Below, piece by piece: positions 6,538-15,068 of a stretch of DNA of 23,035 bases. How positions within the stretch are numbered: position 1 is the stretch's first letter; the number at the start of each line of letters is the position of its first letter. The position numbers were made by a program, and so were the translations under genes. The notes below the pieces were generated by a model. The model saw only the letters and a list, made by a program, of their open reading frames with translations. It did no database searches and had not been told where the DNA came from. Source of the DNA: JBCCEV01 sp039030125 (GTDB lineage: Bacteria > Pseudomonadota > Gammaproteobacteria > Ga0077536); the NCBI GenBank assembly GCA_039030125.1, contig JBCCEV010000059.1:1-23035 (forward strand). The letters run 5' to 3'.

Positions 6538-8016
6538 ATGTTGAGGACAGGCGCTGATTATTTGGAGAGCTTGCGCGATGGGCGCCAGGTGCTGTTGGGT
6601 AAGGAGCGCGTTAGCGACGTGACCACGCACCCGGCGTTCCACAATGCGGCGCACTCGTTCGCGAGGATCTACGACCGCAAACGCGAGCGCGAAAATGTCG
6701 AGGTGATGTCCTACGAGGAGAACGGTGAACGTTACTCCTCCTGGTTTTTACTGCCCAAGTCGAAAGAAGATCTGCGCCAACGCTCAGAGACCCATCGCCG
6801 CGTCGCGGCCTGGTCCTATGGTCTGCTCGGCCGCGCGATGGACCACGTGTCGTCGTTCGTCAGTGGCATGCGCATGATGTCGGAGATGTTCGAAGCAGGG
6901 CATGAAGGTTTTGGTCAGAACATCATCAACTACTACGAGCACCTGCGTAATAATGATCTGTTCGCTTGTTATCTGGTCATTACCCCACAAGGCGCGCGCG
7001 ACCCCGAGATTTACAAGCGTAATACCAGCCGAACCTCAGCCTTGCAGGTCGTCGACGAAGACGATGCCGGGGTGTTTCTCTCCGGCGTCAAGATGCTGGG
7101 CACATCCGCGGTGTTCTCCGACGAGGCCTGGATAGGCAACATCCTGCCCTTAGCACCTGAACAAAAGGCCTTGGCAATTACCTGCGCGGTCAAGATAAAC
7201 ACTCCAGGCTTGAGCGTTTGGGTGCGCAAGTCCTACGAACAAGCTGCCGTCAGTCAGGTTGATAATTACTTTTCCTCGCAGTTCGACGAAACCGACGCGG
7301 TGCTGGTCTTTGATCGCGTTCACGTGCCCTGGGAGCGGGTGTTTGTAATGGACGACGAACAATTATCGCGAGAAATTTATTTCAAGACGCCCGGCCATAT
7401 GATGGGTAATCATCAGGCGATGATGCGTTTTTCTGAGAAGCTTAAGCTCTTGTGTGCTATCGCCCATCGCGCGACCGAATTGAGCGCCGTGGGCCACTTA
7501 CCGGGTGTGCAGCAAACTCTGGGTAAACTGATGGCGGCGGAGGCCGGCCTACTTGCGATGATCGCCGGCCAAGTCGAATGCCCAGAATCGCTGGCGCCGG
7601 GTTTCGTCAACGTCAACCAACGCTACCTTTACGCGGCCCTGCACTGGTGCTCCAACAACTATGCGGAGCTCGCCGAGCAAGTTCGCGAACTGTTGAGCGC
7701 GGGGCCGTTTCAAATCCCCGCCGATGTCTCGGTTTTCGAGGACGAGGAGCTTCGCGCCGCCTTTCTGGATAACTGGGCAACCCCCGGGGCTGGGCCGGTT
7801 GATCGTTACAAATTCGTCAAGATGGCGTGGGATTTATTAGGTTCTGATTTTGCCAGCCGCCACACCCAGTACGAACGCTTCTACGGTGGACCGCCGTTCA
7901 TCAACGACATGTACAACTACCGTTGTGCGCCGTGGGCCGAGCGCGATGCCTTGGTCGACGAAATCCTGGCCGACATGGCAATCCCGGGTATCCCAGCTAG
8001 CGCCGCCGCCGGTTAA
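6538..8016 (+). CDS. HpaB-family FADH2-dependent monooxygenase (4-hydroxyphenylacetate 3-hydroxylase-like)
   Basis: The family uses reduced FAD supplied by a separate reductase to hydroxylate phenols or related rings in the cytoplasm. The 492 residues fit HpaB-type oxygenases. Recognisable parts are the N-terminus TGADYLESLRDGR, a DPEIYKRNTSRTSALQVVDE segment, VFLSGVKMLGTSAVFSDEAW, the region FDETDAVLVFDRVHVPWERV and the FAD-site helices around GNHQAMMRFSEKLKLL and WDLLGSDFASRHTQYERFY. The start at 6538 was chosen because AGGAG sits 6 bases upstream; an ATG at 6496 lies inside the -10 box. It is first in the island operon, divergent from marR. No flavin reductase (HpaC-type) is present in the window. 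Substrate unknown; it could act on a phenol, a hydroxypyridine or another activated ring. Confidence 0.88.
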   Translation: MLRTGADYLESLRDGRQVLLGKERVSDVTTHPAFHNAAHSFARIYDRKRERENVEVMSYEENGERYSSWFLLPKSKEDLRQRSETHRRVAAWSYGLLGRAMDHVSSFVSGMRMMSEMFEAGHEGFGQNIINYYEHLRNNDLFACYLVITPQGARDPEIYKRNTSRTSALQVVDEDDAGVFLSGVKMLGTSAVFSDEAWIGNILPLAPEQKALAITCAVKINTPGLSVWVRKSYEQAAVSQVDNYFSSQFDETDAVLVFDRVHVPWERVFVMDDEQLSREIYFKTPGHMMGNHQAMMRFSEKLKLLCAIAHRATELSAVGHLPGVQQTLGKLMAAEAGLLAMIAGQVECPESLAPGFVNVNQRYLYAALHWCSNNYAELAEQVRELLSAGPFQIPADVSVFEDEELRAAFLDNWATPGAGPVDRYKFVKMAWDLLGSDFASRHTQYERFYGGPPFINDMYNYRCAPWAERDALVDEILADMAIPGIPASAAAG

Positions 8017-8085
8017 GATAAGGACTCGGTCCATCAAATGCGGAAACCGCCCTAGCCATTGGGCATTTTCGTTAGAGGAGTAACC

Positions 8086-9021
8086 ATGCGTTCATTGTCT
8101 ATTGCGCTCGCCGCGTCGTTTATTTTTTCCGGATCTGCCTTGGCGCTGGATAAATGGTGGCCCTCCAAGTGGGGTGCCGATGACGAACTCGGGGCCTTCA
8201 ACATGCTCGGCCCAGAACTCACTCTAAAAGCCGCGAAACTGATTAAGACGGGTAAGACCTATCGCTTGGGGATAGAGACCAATAAGCACACCCCGGCTTT
8301 CAAACCACGTTCCTTCGACGTGCGGATTTTGATGCCCAATCAGTACGACGGTGAGGCTTATGGTGAGAATAAGTTTGGTTATGCCGACGACATTATCGCC
8401 GGATGGATCGGGGTCGGCTCACAGTTAGACGGTTTAGGGCATCCCAACCAAGGCGGGATTTATTACAACGGCAAACGCGCCATAGATTTCGTGCGTGTCG
8501 ATGGCGTGAAAATGTTCGGTATCGAGAATATTCCGCCGGTGGTGGCCAGGGGGGTTCTGATTGACATGGCCGCCTGTCTAGGCAAAGACATTCTGACCGA
8601 AGGCACGGCCTATACGCGCGAGATGATCATCGAGTGCGAACAAGAGCAGGGTCTATCGATTGAAGAAGGCGACGTGGTGCTGTTCAACTCCGGTTGGATG
8701 AACGTACTCGACAGCGACCCAAAACGCTTTGGCGAAGTTGAACCGGGGGTAGGCATTAGCGGCGCCGAATACCTGGTCGAGAAGAATGTAATCGCGGTGG
8801 GCGCCGATTCTTGGGGCGTCGAGGTCCACCCGCCGGAGGATCCGGACATCGTCTATCACGTGCATCAGATCCTGATGACCTATAACGGCATCTACCTGCT
8901 TGAGAACATGGATACCCGCGAACTTGCCAAGGACAAGGCCTATGAGTTTATGTTCGTGTTGGGACCAGCCCGCCTGTCCGGAACCGTACAGTCGATCATC
9001 AATCCCATTGCGATTCGCTGA
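8086..9021 (+). CDS. Periplasmic cyclase-family hydrolase (kynurenine formamidase/isatin hydrolase fold)
   Basis: The PF04199 fold includes kynurenine formamidase and isatin hydrolase, Mn- or Zn-dependent amidases of cyclic or N-formyl substrates. The 311-residue product starts at an ATG with AGAGGAG five bases upstream and has a signal peptide (MRSLSIALAASFIFSGSALA), so it should act in the periplasm. The family metal motif HxGTHxDxxxH appears as GVGSQLDGLGH (residues 109-119): the Asp115 and final His119 remain, but both earlier His positions are Gly109 and Gln113. Later parts (GDVVLFNSGWMN, VGADSWGVEVHP, HVHQILMTYNGIYLLENM) are typical. It lies between the monooxygenase and the TRAP genes. 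Family is fairly sure; activity may be altered or use a different metal arrangement. Confidence 0.85.
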   Translation: MRSLSIALAASFIFSGSALALDKWWPSKWGADDELGAFNMLGPELTLKAAKLIKTGKTYRLGIETNKHTPAFKPRSFDVRILMPNQYDGEAYGENKFGYADDIIAGWIGVGSQLDGLGHPNQGGIYYNGKRAIDFVRVDGVKMFGIENIPPVVARGVLIDMAACLGKDILTEGTAYTREMIIECEQEQGLSIEEGDVVLFNSGWMNVLDSDPKRFGEVEPGVGISGAEYLVEKNVIAVGADSWGVEVHPPEDPDIVYHVHQILMTYNGIYLLENMDTRELAKDKAYEFMFVLGPARLSGTVQSIINPIAIR

Positions 9022-9062
9022 GCTGCGCCTAGCGACTTAGAACGCACGGAGCTATCGGAGCG

Positions 9063-9599
9063 GTGGTAATTGCTTCGTTCTGCAAAATCGTTGGGAACCT
9101 AATCGCGACGGTGCTGAAACTCGCCGTCGGTCTGTGTTTGGCGGCCGGGGTGCTCGTCAACTTCGCCAACGTCATCGCCCGCTATGTGTTTGAAGCCCCC
9201 TTTATCTGGGCCGATGAAACACTCGTCTTCCTGATGATCTGGGCGGTGTTTTTAGGTGCTGCCATCGTCACGTGGGAAGGACAACACCTGCGTGTTGATC
9301 TGCTAACACGGGTTGCACCGCGCTGGTTGAAAATGGGGCTTGGCGTTATCGAAACCTTTGTATTCGCAGCCGTCTGCGTTTTCATGATCATGCAATCATG
9401 GCTCGTCGTGGGACGCTATTTTGCCAACACCCAAGTCAGCATGGCCGCACGGGTGCCAATGGAGATACCGCACGCCGCGCTGCTCGTTGGCTTCACTTGC
9501 ATGCTGATCCTGGCCTTGCTGCGCCTGCCGCAGGCGTTCGTCAACGGCGATGCGATATCGGGAGCGCCCGAAGCAGAGCTTGAGGTCAGCAACCGATGA
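9063..9599 (+). CDS. dctQ: TRAP transporter small permease DctQ
   Basis: The 178-residue protein has four hydrophobic helices, at about residues 13-36, 51-68, 91-112 and 134-155. It carries the DctQ signatures NVIARYVFEAPFIWADE and WAVFLGAAIVTWEGQHLRVD. It is the small membrane subunit of a tripartite ATP-independent transporter, which imports organic acids using a sodium gradient. The start is GTG (9063). A CGGAG lies 11 bases upstream and another only 2 bases away, and no better start was found. It is followed 10 bases later by dctM. With the periplasmic cyclase upstream, the transporter may import that enzyme's product or substrate. Confidence 0.9.
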   Translation: MVIASFCKIVGNLIATVLKLAVGLCLAAGVLVNFANVIARYVFEAPFIWADETLVFLMIWAVFLGAAIVTWEGQHLRVDLLTRVAPRWLKMGLGVIETFVFAAVCVFMIMQSWLVVGRYFANTQVSMAARVPMEIPHAALLVGFTCMLILALLRLPQAFVNGDAISGAPEAELEVSNR

Positions 9600-9609
9600 G
9601 TGTGCGCGC

Positions 9610-10875
9610 GTGATTTGGGTGATGGCGGCCTTACCATTGCTGTTGCTGGTGATGGGGCAGCCGGTGTTTATCGTTCTACTCGCAAGCGCTGCCTGCGCAC
9701 TCCTGTGGATGTTACCTATCCCGCCAGTGGCCGCCCATCAGATTCTATTTGGGTCCTTGGATACCTTTGCCTTATTAGCTGTTCCGTTTTTTATTTTTGC
9801 TGGCGGCATCATGGGTCAGGGCGGCCTCTCAAAGCGATTGGTCAATTGGGTCCTCGCCTTCGTTGGCAATCTGCGAGGCTCGCTGGCGCTGACCAGCGTC
9901 GGTACCTGCACGGTCTTCGGTGCCGTCTCGGGATCGAGTCCTGCCACGGTGGCGGCGATCGGCGGTGTGCTTTACCAACCGTTGCGCGAGGCCGGCTACC
10001 CGCGCGGTTTCAGCGGCGGTCTGCTCGCCTCCTCGGGCGCGATCGCTTCTATTATTCCGCCATCAATTGCCATGATTCTCTATGGCTACGCGGCCGACCA
10101 ATCGGTTTCAGATTTATTTATCGCCGGGATCGTGCCGGGGATTTTGTTAGGTCTCGCGCTAACCCTCTATATCGCGCTTCAGGCGATGCGCTGGCACCTT
10201 GAAGAAGGTGGGCGTTTCGCCTGGGCGGTGGTGTGGCGCACCACCATCGATGGCATGTGGGCGCTTGGTATGCCAGCGATCGTCCTTGGGGGGATCTACG
10301 GCGGTGTGTTTTCTCCGACCGAAGCCGCAGGCATCGCATGCGCTTACGCGATCTTCGTCACCATGGGCGTCTATCGCGAGTTGAATTGGAAAGGTCTATG
10401 GCAAGTTGCCATCCAGAGCACTCAACTCACCGCACAAATTATGGTGATCGTCGCCGCCGCTGGATTATTTTCTTACATCCTCACCGTTCAAGGTGTGCCG
10501 CAATCTTTAACCCGTACAATCGGCGGGCTAGAGCTTTCGCCCTGGGTGTTGCTGTTGTTGCTCAATGTGGTGTTAGTAATGGTCGGCTGTCTGCTCGATC
10601 CCGCATCCGCGATATTGGTGCTCACGCCACTGCTATTACCGTTGATCACCGCAGCCGGTATCGACCCCATTCATTTCGGCATCATCATGACCGTGAATCT
10701 GTCGATCGGCATGTTCACGCCGCCGTTCGGCTTGAACTTATTTATCTCCCAAGCCCTTTTCGATATTGATTTAATCGAGCTTTATCGCGGCGTCTTGCCG
10801 TTTATTGTTATCAGCCTCGCGGTACTGGGTCTTATTACCTATTTGCCGCTACTGTCACTCGCCCTGCTCCGTTAA
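9610..10875 (+). CDS. dctM: TRAP transporter large permease DctM
   Basis: The 421-residue protein is almost wholly hydrophobic. It carries the DctM signatures LAVPFFIFAGGIMGQGGLSK, VFGAVSGSSPATVAAIGG, ASSGAIASIIPPSIAMILYG and GGIYGGVFSPTEAAGIACAY, and near the end MTVNLSIGMFTPPFGLNLFI. It forms the substrate channel of the TRAP system in the inner membrane. The start was placed at GTG 9610 (VIWVMAALPLLLLVMGQPVF), which matches the usual DctM beginning. The frame is open upstream inside dctQ, but that stretch is not transporter-like. It is translationally close to dctQ (10 bases) and 48 bases ahead of dctP. Identification is secure; cargo is not readable. Confidence 0.94.
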   Translation: MIWVMAALPLLLLVMGQPVFIVLLASAACALLWMLPIPPVAAHQILFGSLDTFALLAVPFFIFAGGIMGQGGLSKRLVNWVLAFVGNLRGSLALTSVGTCTVFGAVSGSSPATVAAIGGVLYQPLREAGYPRGFSGGLLASSGAIASIIPPSIAMILYGYAADQSVSDLFIAGIVPGILLGLALTLYIALQAMRWHLEEGGRFAWAVVWRTTIDGMWALGMPAIVLGGIYGGVFSPTEAAGIACAYAIFVTMGVYRELNWKGLWQVAIQSTQLTAQIMVIVAAAGLFSYILTVQGVPQSLTRTIGGLELSPWVLLLLLNVVLVMVGCLLDPASAILVLTPLLLPLITAAGIDPIHFGIIMTVNLSIGMFTPPFGLNLFISQALFDIDLIELYRGVLPFIVISLAVLGLITYLPLLSLALLR

Positions 10876-10923
10876 GTCAGTTAAGGTAGCGCGCTTCCAT
10901 TTCTGGTTGTCGAGGATAGTTGT

Positions 10924-11934
10924 ATGCGGCCCCGTCTGGCATTACTGTTGACGTTATCTCTCACCGCCATGGTGTTGGGTGGCAATGCGCGCGCCGCGGA
11001 TGTCGTTATGAAGCTTGGCAGCATCACCATCAACGATATTCAACATGCCTTTTGCGACAAGCTCGAAGCCGAGCTTGAGCAGCGCTCGGGTGGTCGTATC
11101 GATGTCCAGGTGTTTCCAGCCGGGCAATTGGGTTCGATTCAACGACAAATCGAAGGCCTGCAATTTGGTACCCAGGAAGCATTCGTCTCGCCGCCCGGAT
11201 TTTTCACCGGGATTGCTCCCGAGCTGCAGGTGGCCGATGCGCCGGGGTTGTTTCGGAATATGGACGATGCCCACCGCATCGTCACCCATCCATTGTTTCG
11301 TGAACCGTTTCTCCGCGCGCCGGAGGGCGCCGGGATCGTCGGCGCCGGGATTTTTATTCACGGCCCGCACGTCATCGCGACCGTGCCCGCGGTAAGGAGC
11401 CTTGCGGATTTACGCGGTAAGAAGATCCGTGTTTTGGCATCGGAACTCGAATCCGCCCTGGCCGCGCGCCTTGGCATGACCGGCGTGCCAATGGGTTTTG
11501 GTGAGGTCTTACCCGCATTGCAACAGGGCACCATTGATGGCGTGCGGACCAACATGGGTGTCATGACCGGGATGAAGTTCTACGACACCACCAAGCATGT
11601 GGTGTTGACCCACGCGGGCATGATTGCGGTCGGGGTTTGGTATTCGAAGTTCTGGCTGGACGCGCTGCCCGCGGATCTGCGTGAACTCGTTGTCAGCACA
11701 ACCGCGGCTCTGGAAGGCTGGGCGACCGAAGAAGCGAAGAAGCGCGAGGCTGCGGCGCTCGAAATCTGGCGCGATCACGGCGTGAATTTTGTCGAGCTGC
11801 CGCTCCCCGAGCAAGCCGCAATGTTTGACCAACTGCGCCCCTTGGGCGATCAGTACTTGGGCAAAGGTGGCGCCACCAAGCAAATGTACGAGGCCTTGAA
11901 AGCAGCCGCCTCGGCGAGCCGCACCGACGGCTAA
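10924..11934 (+). CDS. dctP: TRAP transporter periplasmic substrate-binding protein DctP
   Basis: A signal peptide (cleavage near NARA, residue 24) precedes a 336-residue DctP-family binding protein. Visible features are VQVFPAGQLGSIQRQIEGLQ, LRGKKIRVLASELESALAAR, the MGFGEVLPALQQGTIDGVRT segment and the C-terminal helix WATEEAKKREAAALEIW. In most DctP proteins an Arg in the RV strand region clamps the substrate's carboxylate; Arg-Val is present in KIRVLAS. A GAGGA site lies 7 bases before the ATG. The gene closes the transporter set and ends 4 bases inside the convergent alcohol dehydrogenase gene. The ligand is probably a carboxylate, but its identity cannot be told from sequence alone. Confidence 0.92.
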   Translation: MRPRLALLLTLSLTAMVLGGNARAADVVMKLGSITINDIQHAFCDKLEAELEQRSGGRIDVQVFPAGQLGSIQRQIEGLQFGTQEAFVSPPGFFTGIAPELQVADAPGLFRNMDDAHRIVTHPLFREPFLRAPEGAGIVGAGIFIHGPHVIATVPAVRSLADLRGKKIRVLASELESALAARLGMTGVPMGFGEVLPALQQGTIDGVRTNMGVMTGMKFYDTTKHVVLTHAGMIAVGVWYSKFWLDALPADLRELVVSTTAALEGWATEEAKKREAAALEIWRDHGVNFVELPLPEQAAMFDQLRPLGDQYLGKGGATKQMYEALKAAASASRTDG

Positions 11935-13136
11935 ACGCTAAAACAAGCCGCCAGGATCTCCTCGCCTTGCGCAATCGTCGCGGCCCGCGCATTCGGTGAG
12001 GCAATCAAGGTATCGCGATTCGGTTCGGCCTCGGTGTAACCCTCCCCATATAAACCCTTACCCGCTTCCATCGCTAATTCTGGCAACCGCTCTTGCGGCA
12101 CGTTATCAGCCGTGAAGGTGAGTTGGAAACCAATCTCCTCATAGAAACCAAGCGCCGCTTCATAGGCTGCTGTCGCCACTTGTGCCGGACTTTTAATTGA
12201 ATCGACACTCGCCCCAAGCGCTTGGGCTAGCGCCCGCAAACGTGTCGGTTCGACCTCCGCGTTGAAACGCATGACCCGCGGCGCCAGTGTGCCGACACCG
12301 ATCGGATGGAGCAGATCGAGATTCGCCTCGAGCGCGAGCGACAAGCAATGCGCTAAACCCAGACGCGCATTACCGCACGACATGTTTGCCATCGACGAAG
12401 CGAGTAAGTGATCGGCCATTGCCTGTGGCTCACGATCAAAGATTGAAGTCCGCGCAACGCGGCGCAGCTCACCGGCGGCGCGGACCGCAAGTCCCGCCGT
12501 TAAGGCGGTGGTGGAATGATTGAACAGACTGTCGATACAGTGCGAGAGCGCGTCCACGGTTGCCTGCGCACCGACGGTTGGCGGCAGGCTTGAGATGGCG
12601 ATGGGATCAAGGATCGCGACATCGGGGAAAGCCAAGGGGCCACCGCCAACGAACTTGCGGTGGTTGACCTCATCTTTAACCAGGGTCATTTGCGACACTT
12701 CAGAACCGGAACCGGCCGTGGTTGGCACCATAATTTGCGGTAAGGCTTTGTTCGTCATACCACCAAGACCAGCGAACTCGCTAAAAGGCCGCCCCTCATG
12801 CGTGGCGCAAATAGCCATCGCCTTGCCCGCGCACATGACCGAGCCCCCACCCACGCAGATAAGTCCGTCAAGCCGCTCTTGTAAAATTCGTGAGGTCTGC
12901 TCGCTGACTTGACGCAAGCGTGCGTCGACTTCGCACTCATCAAACATCGCGATAGGGATATTCGCTTGCTCAAGCAGCGCGAGGGAACGTTCGACCACCG
13001 GTGTATTTTTGATGACCGGATCGGTGACGAACAACGGGCGTCGCATACCGAGTTCATGCGCCCATTGGGCGAGATCATCAAGGCTATCGATGCCATGAAC
13101 GAGACGGGTCGGCATCTTGAAAGTAAGGGCGGGCAT
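11931..13136 (-). CDS. Iron-type (group III) alcohol dehydrogenase
   Basis: The 401-residue product belongs to PF00465. The NAD(P) site is ICVGGGSV (residues 93-100), followed by VPTTAGSGSEVSQ. All four metal ligands of the family are found: Asp195 and His199 (ATVDALSHCIDS), His263 (GLAHCLSLA) and His277 (DLLHPIG). These enzymes reduce aldehydes or oxidise alcohols; maleylacetate and hydroxy-acid-oxoacid reductases are relatives. It lies on the opposite strand between the TRAP genes and the AA_synth operon. It may reduce an aldehyde or ketone made in the pathway, or oxidise an alcohol. It overlaps dctP by 4 bases, and a 142-base divergent gap separates it from the next gene. Family sure; substrate unknown. 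Confidence 0.92.
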   Translation of the reverse strand: MPALTFKMPTRLVHGIDSLDDLAQWAHELGMRRPLFVTDPVIKNTPVVERSLALLEQANIPIAMFDECEVDARLRQVSEQTSRILQERLDGLICVGGGSVMCAGKAMAICATHEGRPFSEFAGLGGMTNKALPQIMVPTTAGSGSEVSQMTLVKDEVNHRKFVGGGPLAFPDVAILDPIAISSLPPTVGAQATVDALSHCIDSLFNHSTTALTAGLAVRAAGELRRVARTSIFDREPQAMADHLLASSMANMSCGNARLGLAHCLSLALEANLDLLHPIGVGTLAPRVMRFNAEVEPTRLRALAQALGASVDSIKSPAQVATAAYEAALGFYEEIGFQLTFTADNVPQERLPELAMEAGKGLYGEGYTEAEPNRDTLIASPNARAATIAQGEEILAACFSV

Positions 13137-13278
13137 GGCTTCGCTCTGAGTCGCTTGGGAGCCCTAGCTTGGCATGACGACATCACGGCTTTCAACTTGA
13201 CGCACAGCAGGCCGATTTGCGATTCTCGCCTGCCCCAACACCGAGGCAAAGCCGCGCACTGTTGCGGCGTCGCTTGCT

Positions 13279-13848
13279 ATGGAACTCATTGAAACCCGCA
13301 ACTTGACGATCGTCGATGACATCCACGAAACCGATGGCACGCGAGCATCGCCGCCGTTGCGTAAGGTCGCTGTGGTAAGCGTGTTGAAAAACCCGTTCGC
13401 CGGCAAACCGGCGAGCGACATGCAGCCCCTGATCGAGGCGAGCCCGGCACTCGGCACGGCGCTTGGCACGCGGATTTTGTCCGCGCTAGACGGCCGCGAT
13501 GCGCAGAGTTATGGCAAAGCCGGTATTGTCGGCATCAATGGCTTTCAAGAACATGCCAACGCACTCCTCACCACGGTGTTCGCCAATCCGATCCGTGATG
13601 CGATTGGGGATGCACAAGCGTGGATTTCTTCGTTTACCAAAGTTGCGGCGCCGGGCGAGTCGATCGATGTGCCGATGAACCACAAAGGCGACGTTTTTGT
13701 GCGTTCGCATTACGATGGTATGAGCTTAGCGGTGCCCGGGGGGCCACTAGCCGACGAAATCGCCATTATTTTTTGTGTCGCCACAGGCGGTAGGATCAAT
13801 GCTCGCGTTGGTGGCTTAACCCATAAGGAAGTCGTTGCGCGCTCTTGA
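13279..13848 (+). CDS. AA_synth (DUF1185, PF06684) family protein
   Basis: The 189-residue protein matches the 'amino acid synthesis' family over its whole length: IVDDIHETDG near the start, VAVVSVLKNPFAG, QSYGKAGIVGINGFQEHANA, the segment ESIDVPMNHKGDVFVRSHYD, and VGGLTHKE at the end. The name comes from genome context; no reaction has been established for the family to my knowledge, and a chorismate-mutase-like fold has been reported for members. The start is an ATG without an evident ribosome site, and the family alignment supports it. It is 12 bases ahead of the enamidase-like gene and clearly in the same operon. Its job here is probably tied to the cyclic substrate of that operon (inference). 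Confidence 0.88.
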   Translation: MELIETRNLTIVDDIHETDGTRASPPLRKVAVVSVLKNPFAGKPASDMQPLIEASPALGTALGTRILSALDGRDAQSYGKAGIVGINGFQEHANALLTTVFANPIRDAIGDAQAWISSFTKVAAPGESIDVPMNHKGDVFVRSHYDGMSLAVPGGPLADEIAIIFCVATGGRINARVGGLTHKEVVARS

Positions 13849-13860
13849 ACAGACGAGCCG

Positions 13861-15066
13861 GTGAATTCAATGAAAGTAGCAATCGTTAATATCGACACCA
13901 TCATTACAGGTGATCTGCAAAATCCCATCGTGGCTGGCGATTCAGTGCTGTGTGAACACGGGCTCATCACGCAGGTAGGTACCGTAAGCGCCGCCGATGT
14001 AGAAGCAGCGGATGTCGTCATCGATGCGGAAGGGACGATGCTGTCGCCGGGGCTGATCGATTCGCAAGTACACATAACTTTTGGGGACTACACGCCGCGG
14101 CAAAAAACGGTCGGTTATTTGGAGAGTTACCTCCACGGTGGCGTGACGACATCAATCTCAGCCTCGGAGGTGCATGTTCCGGGGCGCCCTAAGGACCCGG
14201 CCGGGGTCAAAGCGCTCGCCGTCGCGGCCATGAAATGTTTCGAGCATTACCGCCCGGGCGGTATGCGCGTTTACGGCGGCGCGGTCATCTTGGAGCCGGG
14301 TCTGACCAAAGAAGATTTTGTCGAACTGGCCGCTGCCGGCGTATGGCTCGCCAAAGCCGGGTTCGGTGCCTTTGATAGTCCCTTTGATTACGCCCCGCTG
14401 ACCAAAGCAGCAAGGGAAGCCGGGCTTATCACTTTAGTGCATACCGGTGGCGCCTCCATTCCAGGATCGTCGGGGATCTGGGCCGAGCATGTATTAGCGA
14501 TGGACCCCCACGTTTCGTTTCACGTCAACGGTGGACCGGTGGCGATCCCCGAAGAAGGCTTTGCCCGCCTGATTAATGAGTCGGAAGTCGCCATGCAGTT
14601 ATGTACGGCCGGCAATCTGCGCACGGCGCTGTTGATCGCTGACATGATGACAAAAGCCGATAAGCTTGATCGTCTTCTAATTGCGACCGACACGCCGACC
14701 GGTAGCGGCATCATGCCGCTTGGCCTGCTCTATACCATCAGCCATTTGGTATCGCTTGGCGGCATGGACCCAGCCATCGCCATCGCTGCCGCAGCCGGCA
14801 ACAACGCGCGCGTGTATGGTCTTAATACCGGGATCGTGGAGCCAGGAAGAACAGCAGACCTGCTGCTGCTTGATGCCTGTGTTGGCGGCTCTCAACCCGA
14901 TGCTCTATCGGCATTAAAGAACGGGGATATCACGGCAGTTTGTGCGGTGGTAACCGAAGGCGTTCCCCGCTTTGTCGGGCGCAGTCGCAACACCCCCGCG
15001 GGTACCCGCGTGGTGCGCGTGGCGCGCAGTTCCGTGGTTAACGACTTCGGCGGCGGCGGACACTAA
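13861..15066 (+). CDS. Enamidase-like amidohydrolase with altered metal site
   Basis: The product (401 residues from GTG 13861, or 398 from ATG 13870) resembles enamidase, which hydrolyses a tetrahydro-oxonicotinate in clostridial nicotinate fermentation. Shared parts are DYTPRQKTVGYLESYLHGGV, VPGRPKDPAGVKALAVAAMK, VYGGAVILEPGLTKEDF, HTGGASIPGSS and DTPTGSGIMPLGLL, ending with SRNTPAGTR. Metal ligands His71, His194, His221 and Asp277 are present. The first His of the HxH motif is Gln69 (DSQVHI), and the bridging Glu region reads WLAKAGFG with Lys165 and no Glu. The barrel is complete, so the gene is intact, but the two-metal centre must be changed. It lies between the AA_synth and dimeric-barrel genes, two bases from the latter. 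Expected role: opening of a cyclic enamide or lactam. Confidence 0.85.
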   Translation: MNSMKVAIVNIDTIITGDLQNPIVAGDSVLCEHGLITQVGTVSAADVEAADVVIDAEGTMLSPGLIDSQVHITFGDYTPRQKTVGYLESYLHGGVTTSISASEVHVPGRPKDPAGVKALAVAAMKCFEHYRPGGMRVYGGAVILEPGLTKEDFVELAAAGVWLAKAGFGAFDSPFDYAPLTKAAREAGLITLVHTGGASIPGSSGIWAEHVLAMDPHVSFHVNGGPVAIPEEGFARLINESEVAMQLCTAGNLRTALLIADMMTKADKLDRLLIATDTPTGSGIMPLGLLYTISHLVSLGGMDPAIAIAAAAGNNARVYGLNTGIVEPGRTADLLLLDACVGGSQPDALSALKNGDITAVCAVVTEGVPRFVGRSRNTPAGTRVVRVARSSVVNDFGGGGH

Positions 15067-15068
15067 GC

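Noticed and set aside
8040..8050. GCGG-AAA-CCGC hairpin between the monooxygenase and cyclase genes
   Set aside because: The stem is only four base pairs with no T-run, in a same-strand operon gap; too weak to call a terminator.
9600..10202. 200-codon + strand ORF inside dctM
   Set aside because: Arg/Ser-rich, with no family features, and fully covered by the convincing dctM frame.
13197..13226. TTGACG -35-like hexamer upstream of the AA_synth gene
   Set aside because: The best -10 at suitable spacing (GATTCT) matches only half the consensus, so a promoter was not called.
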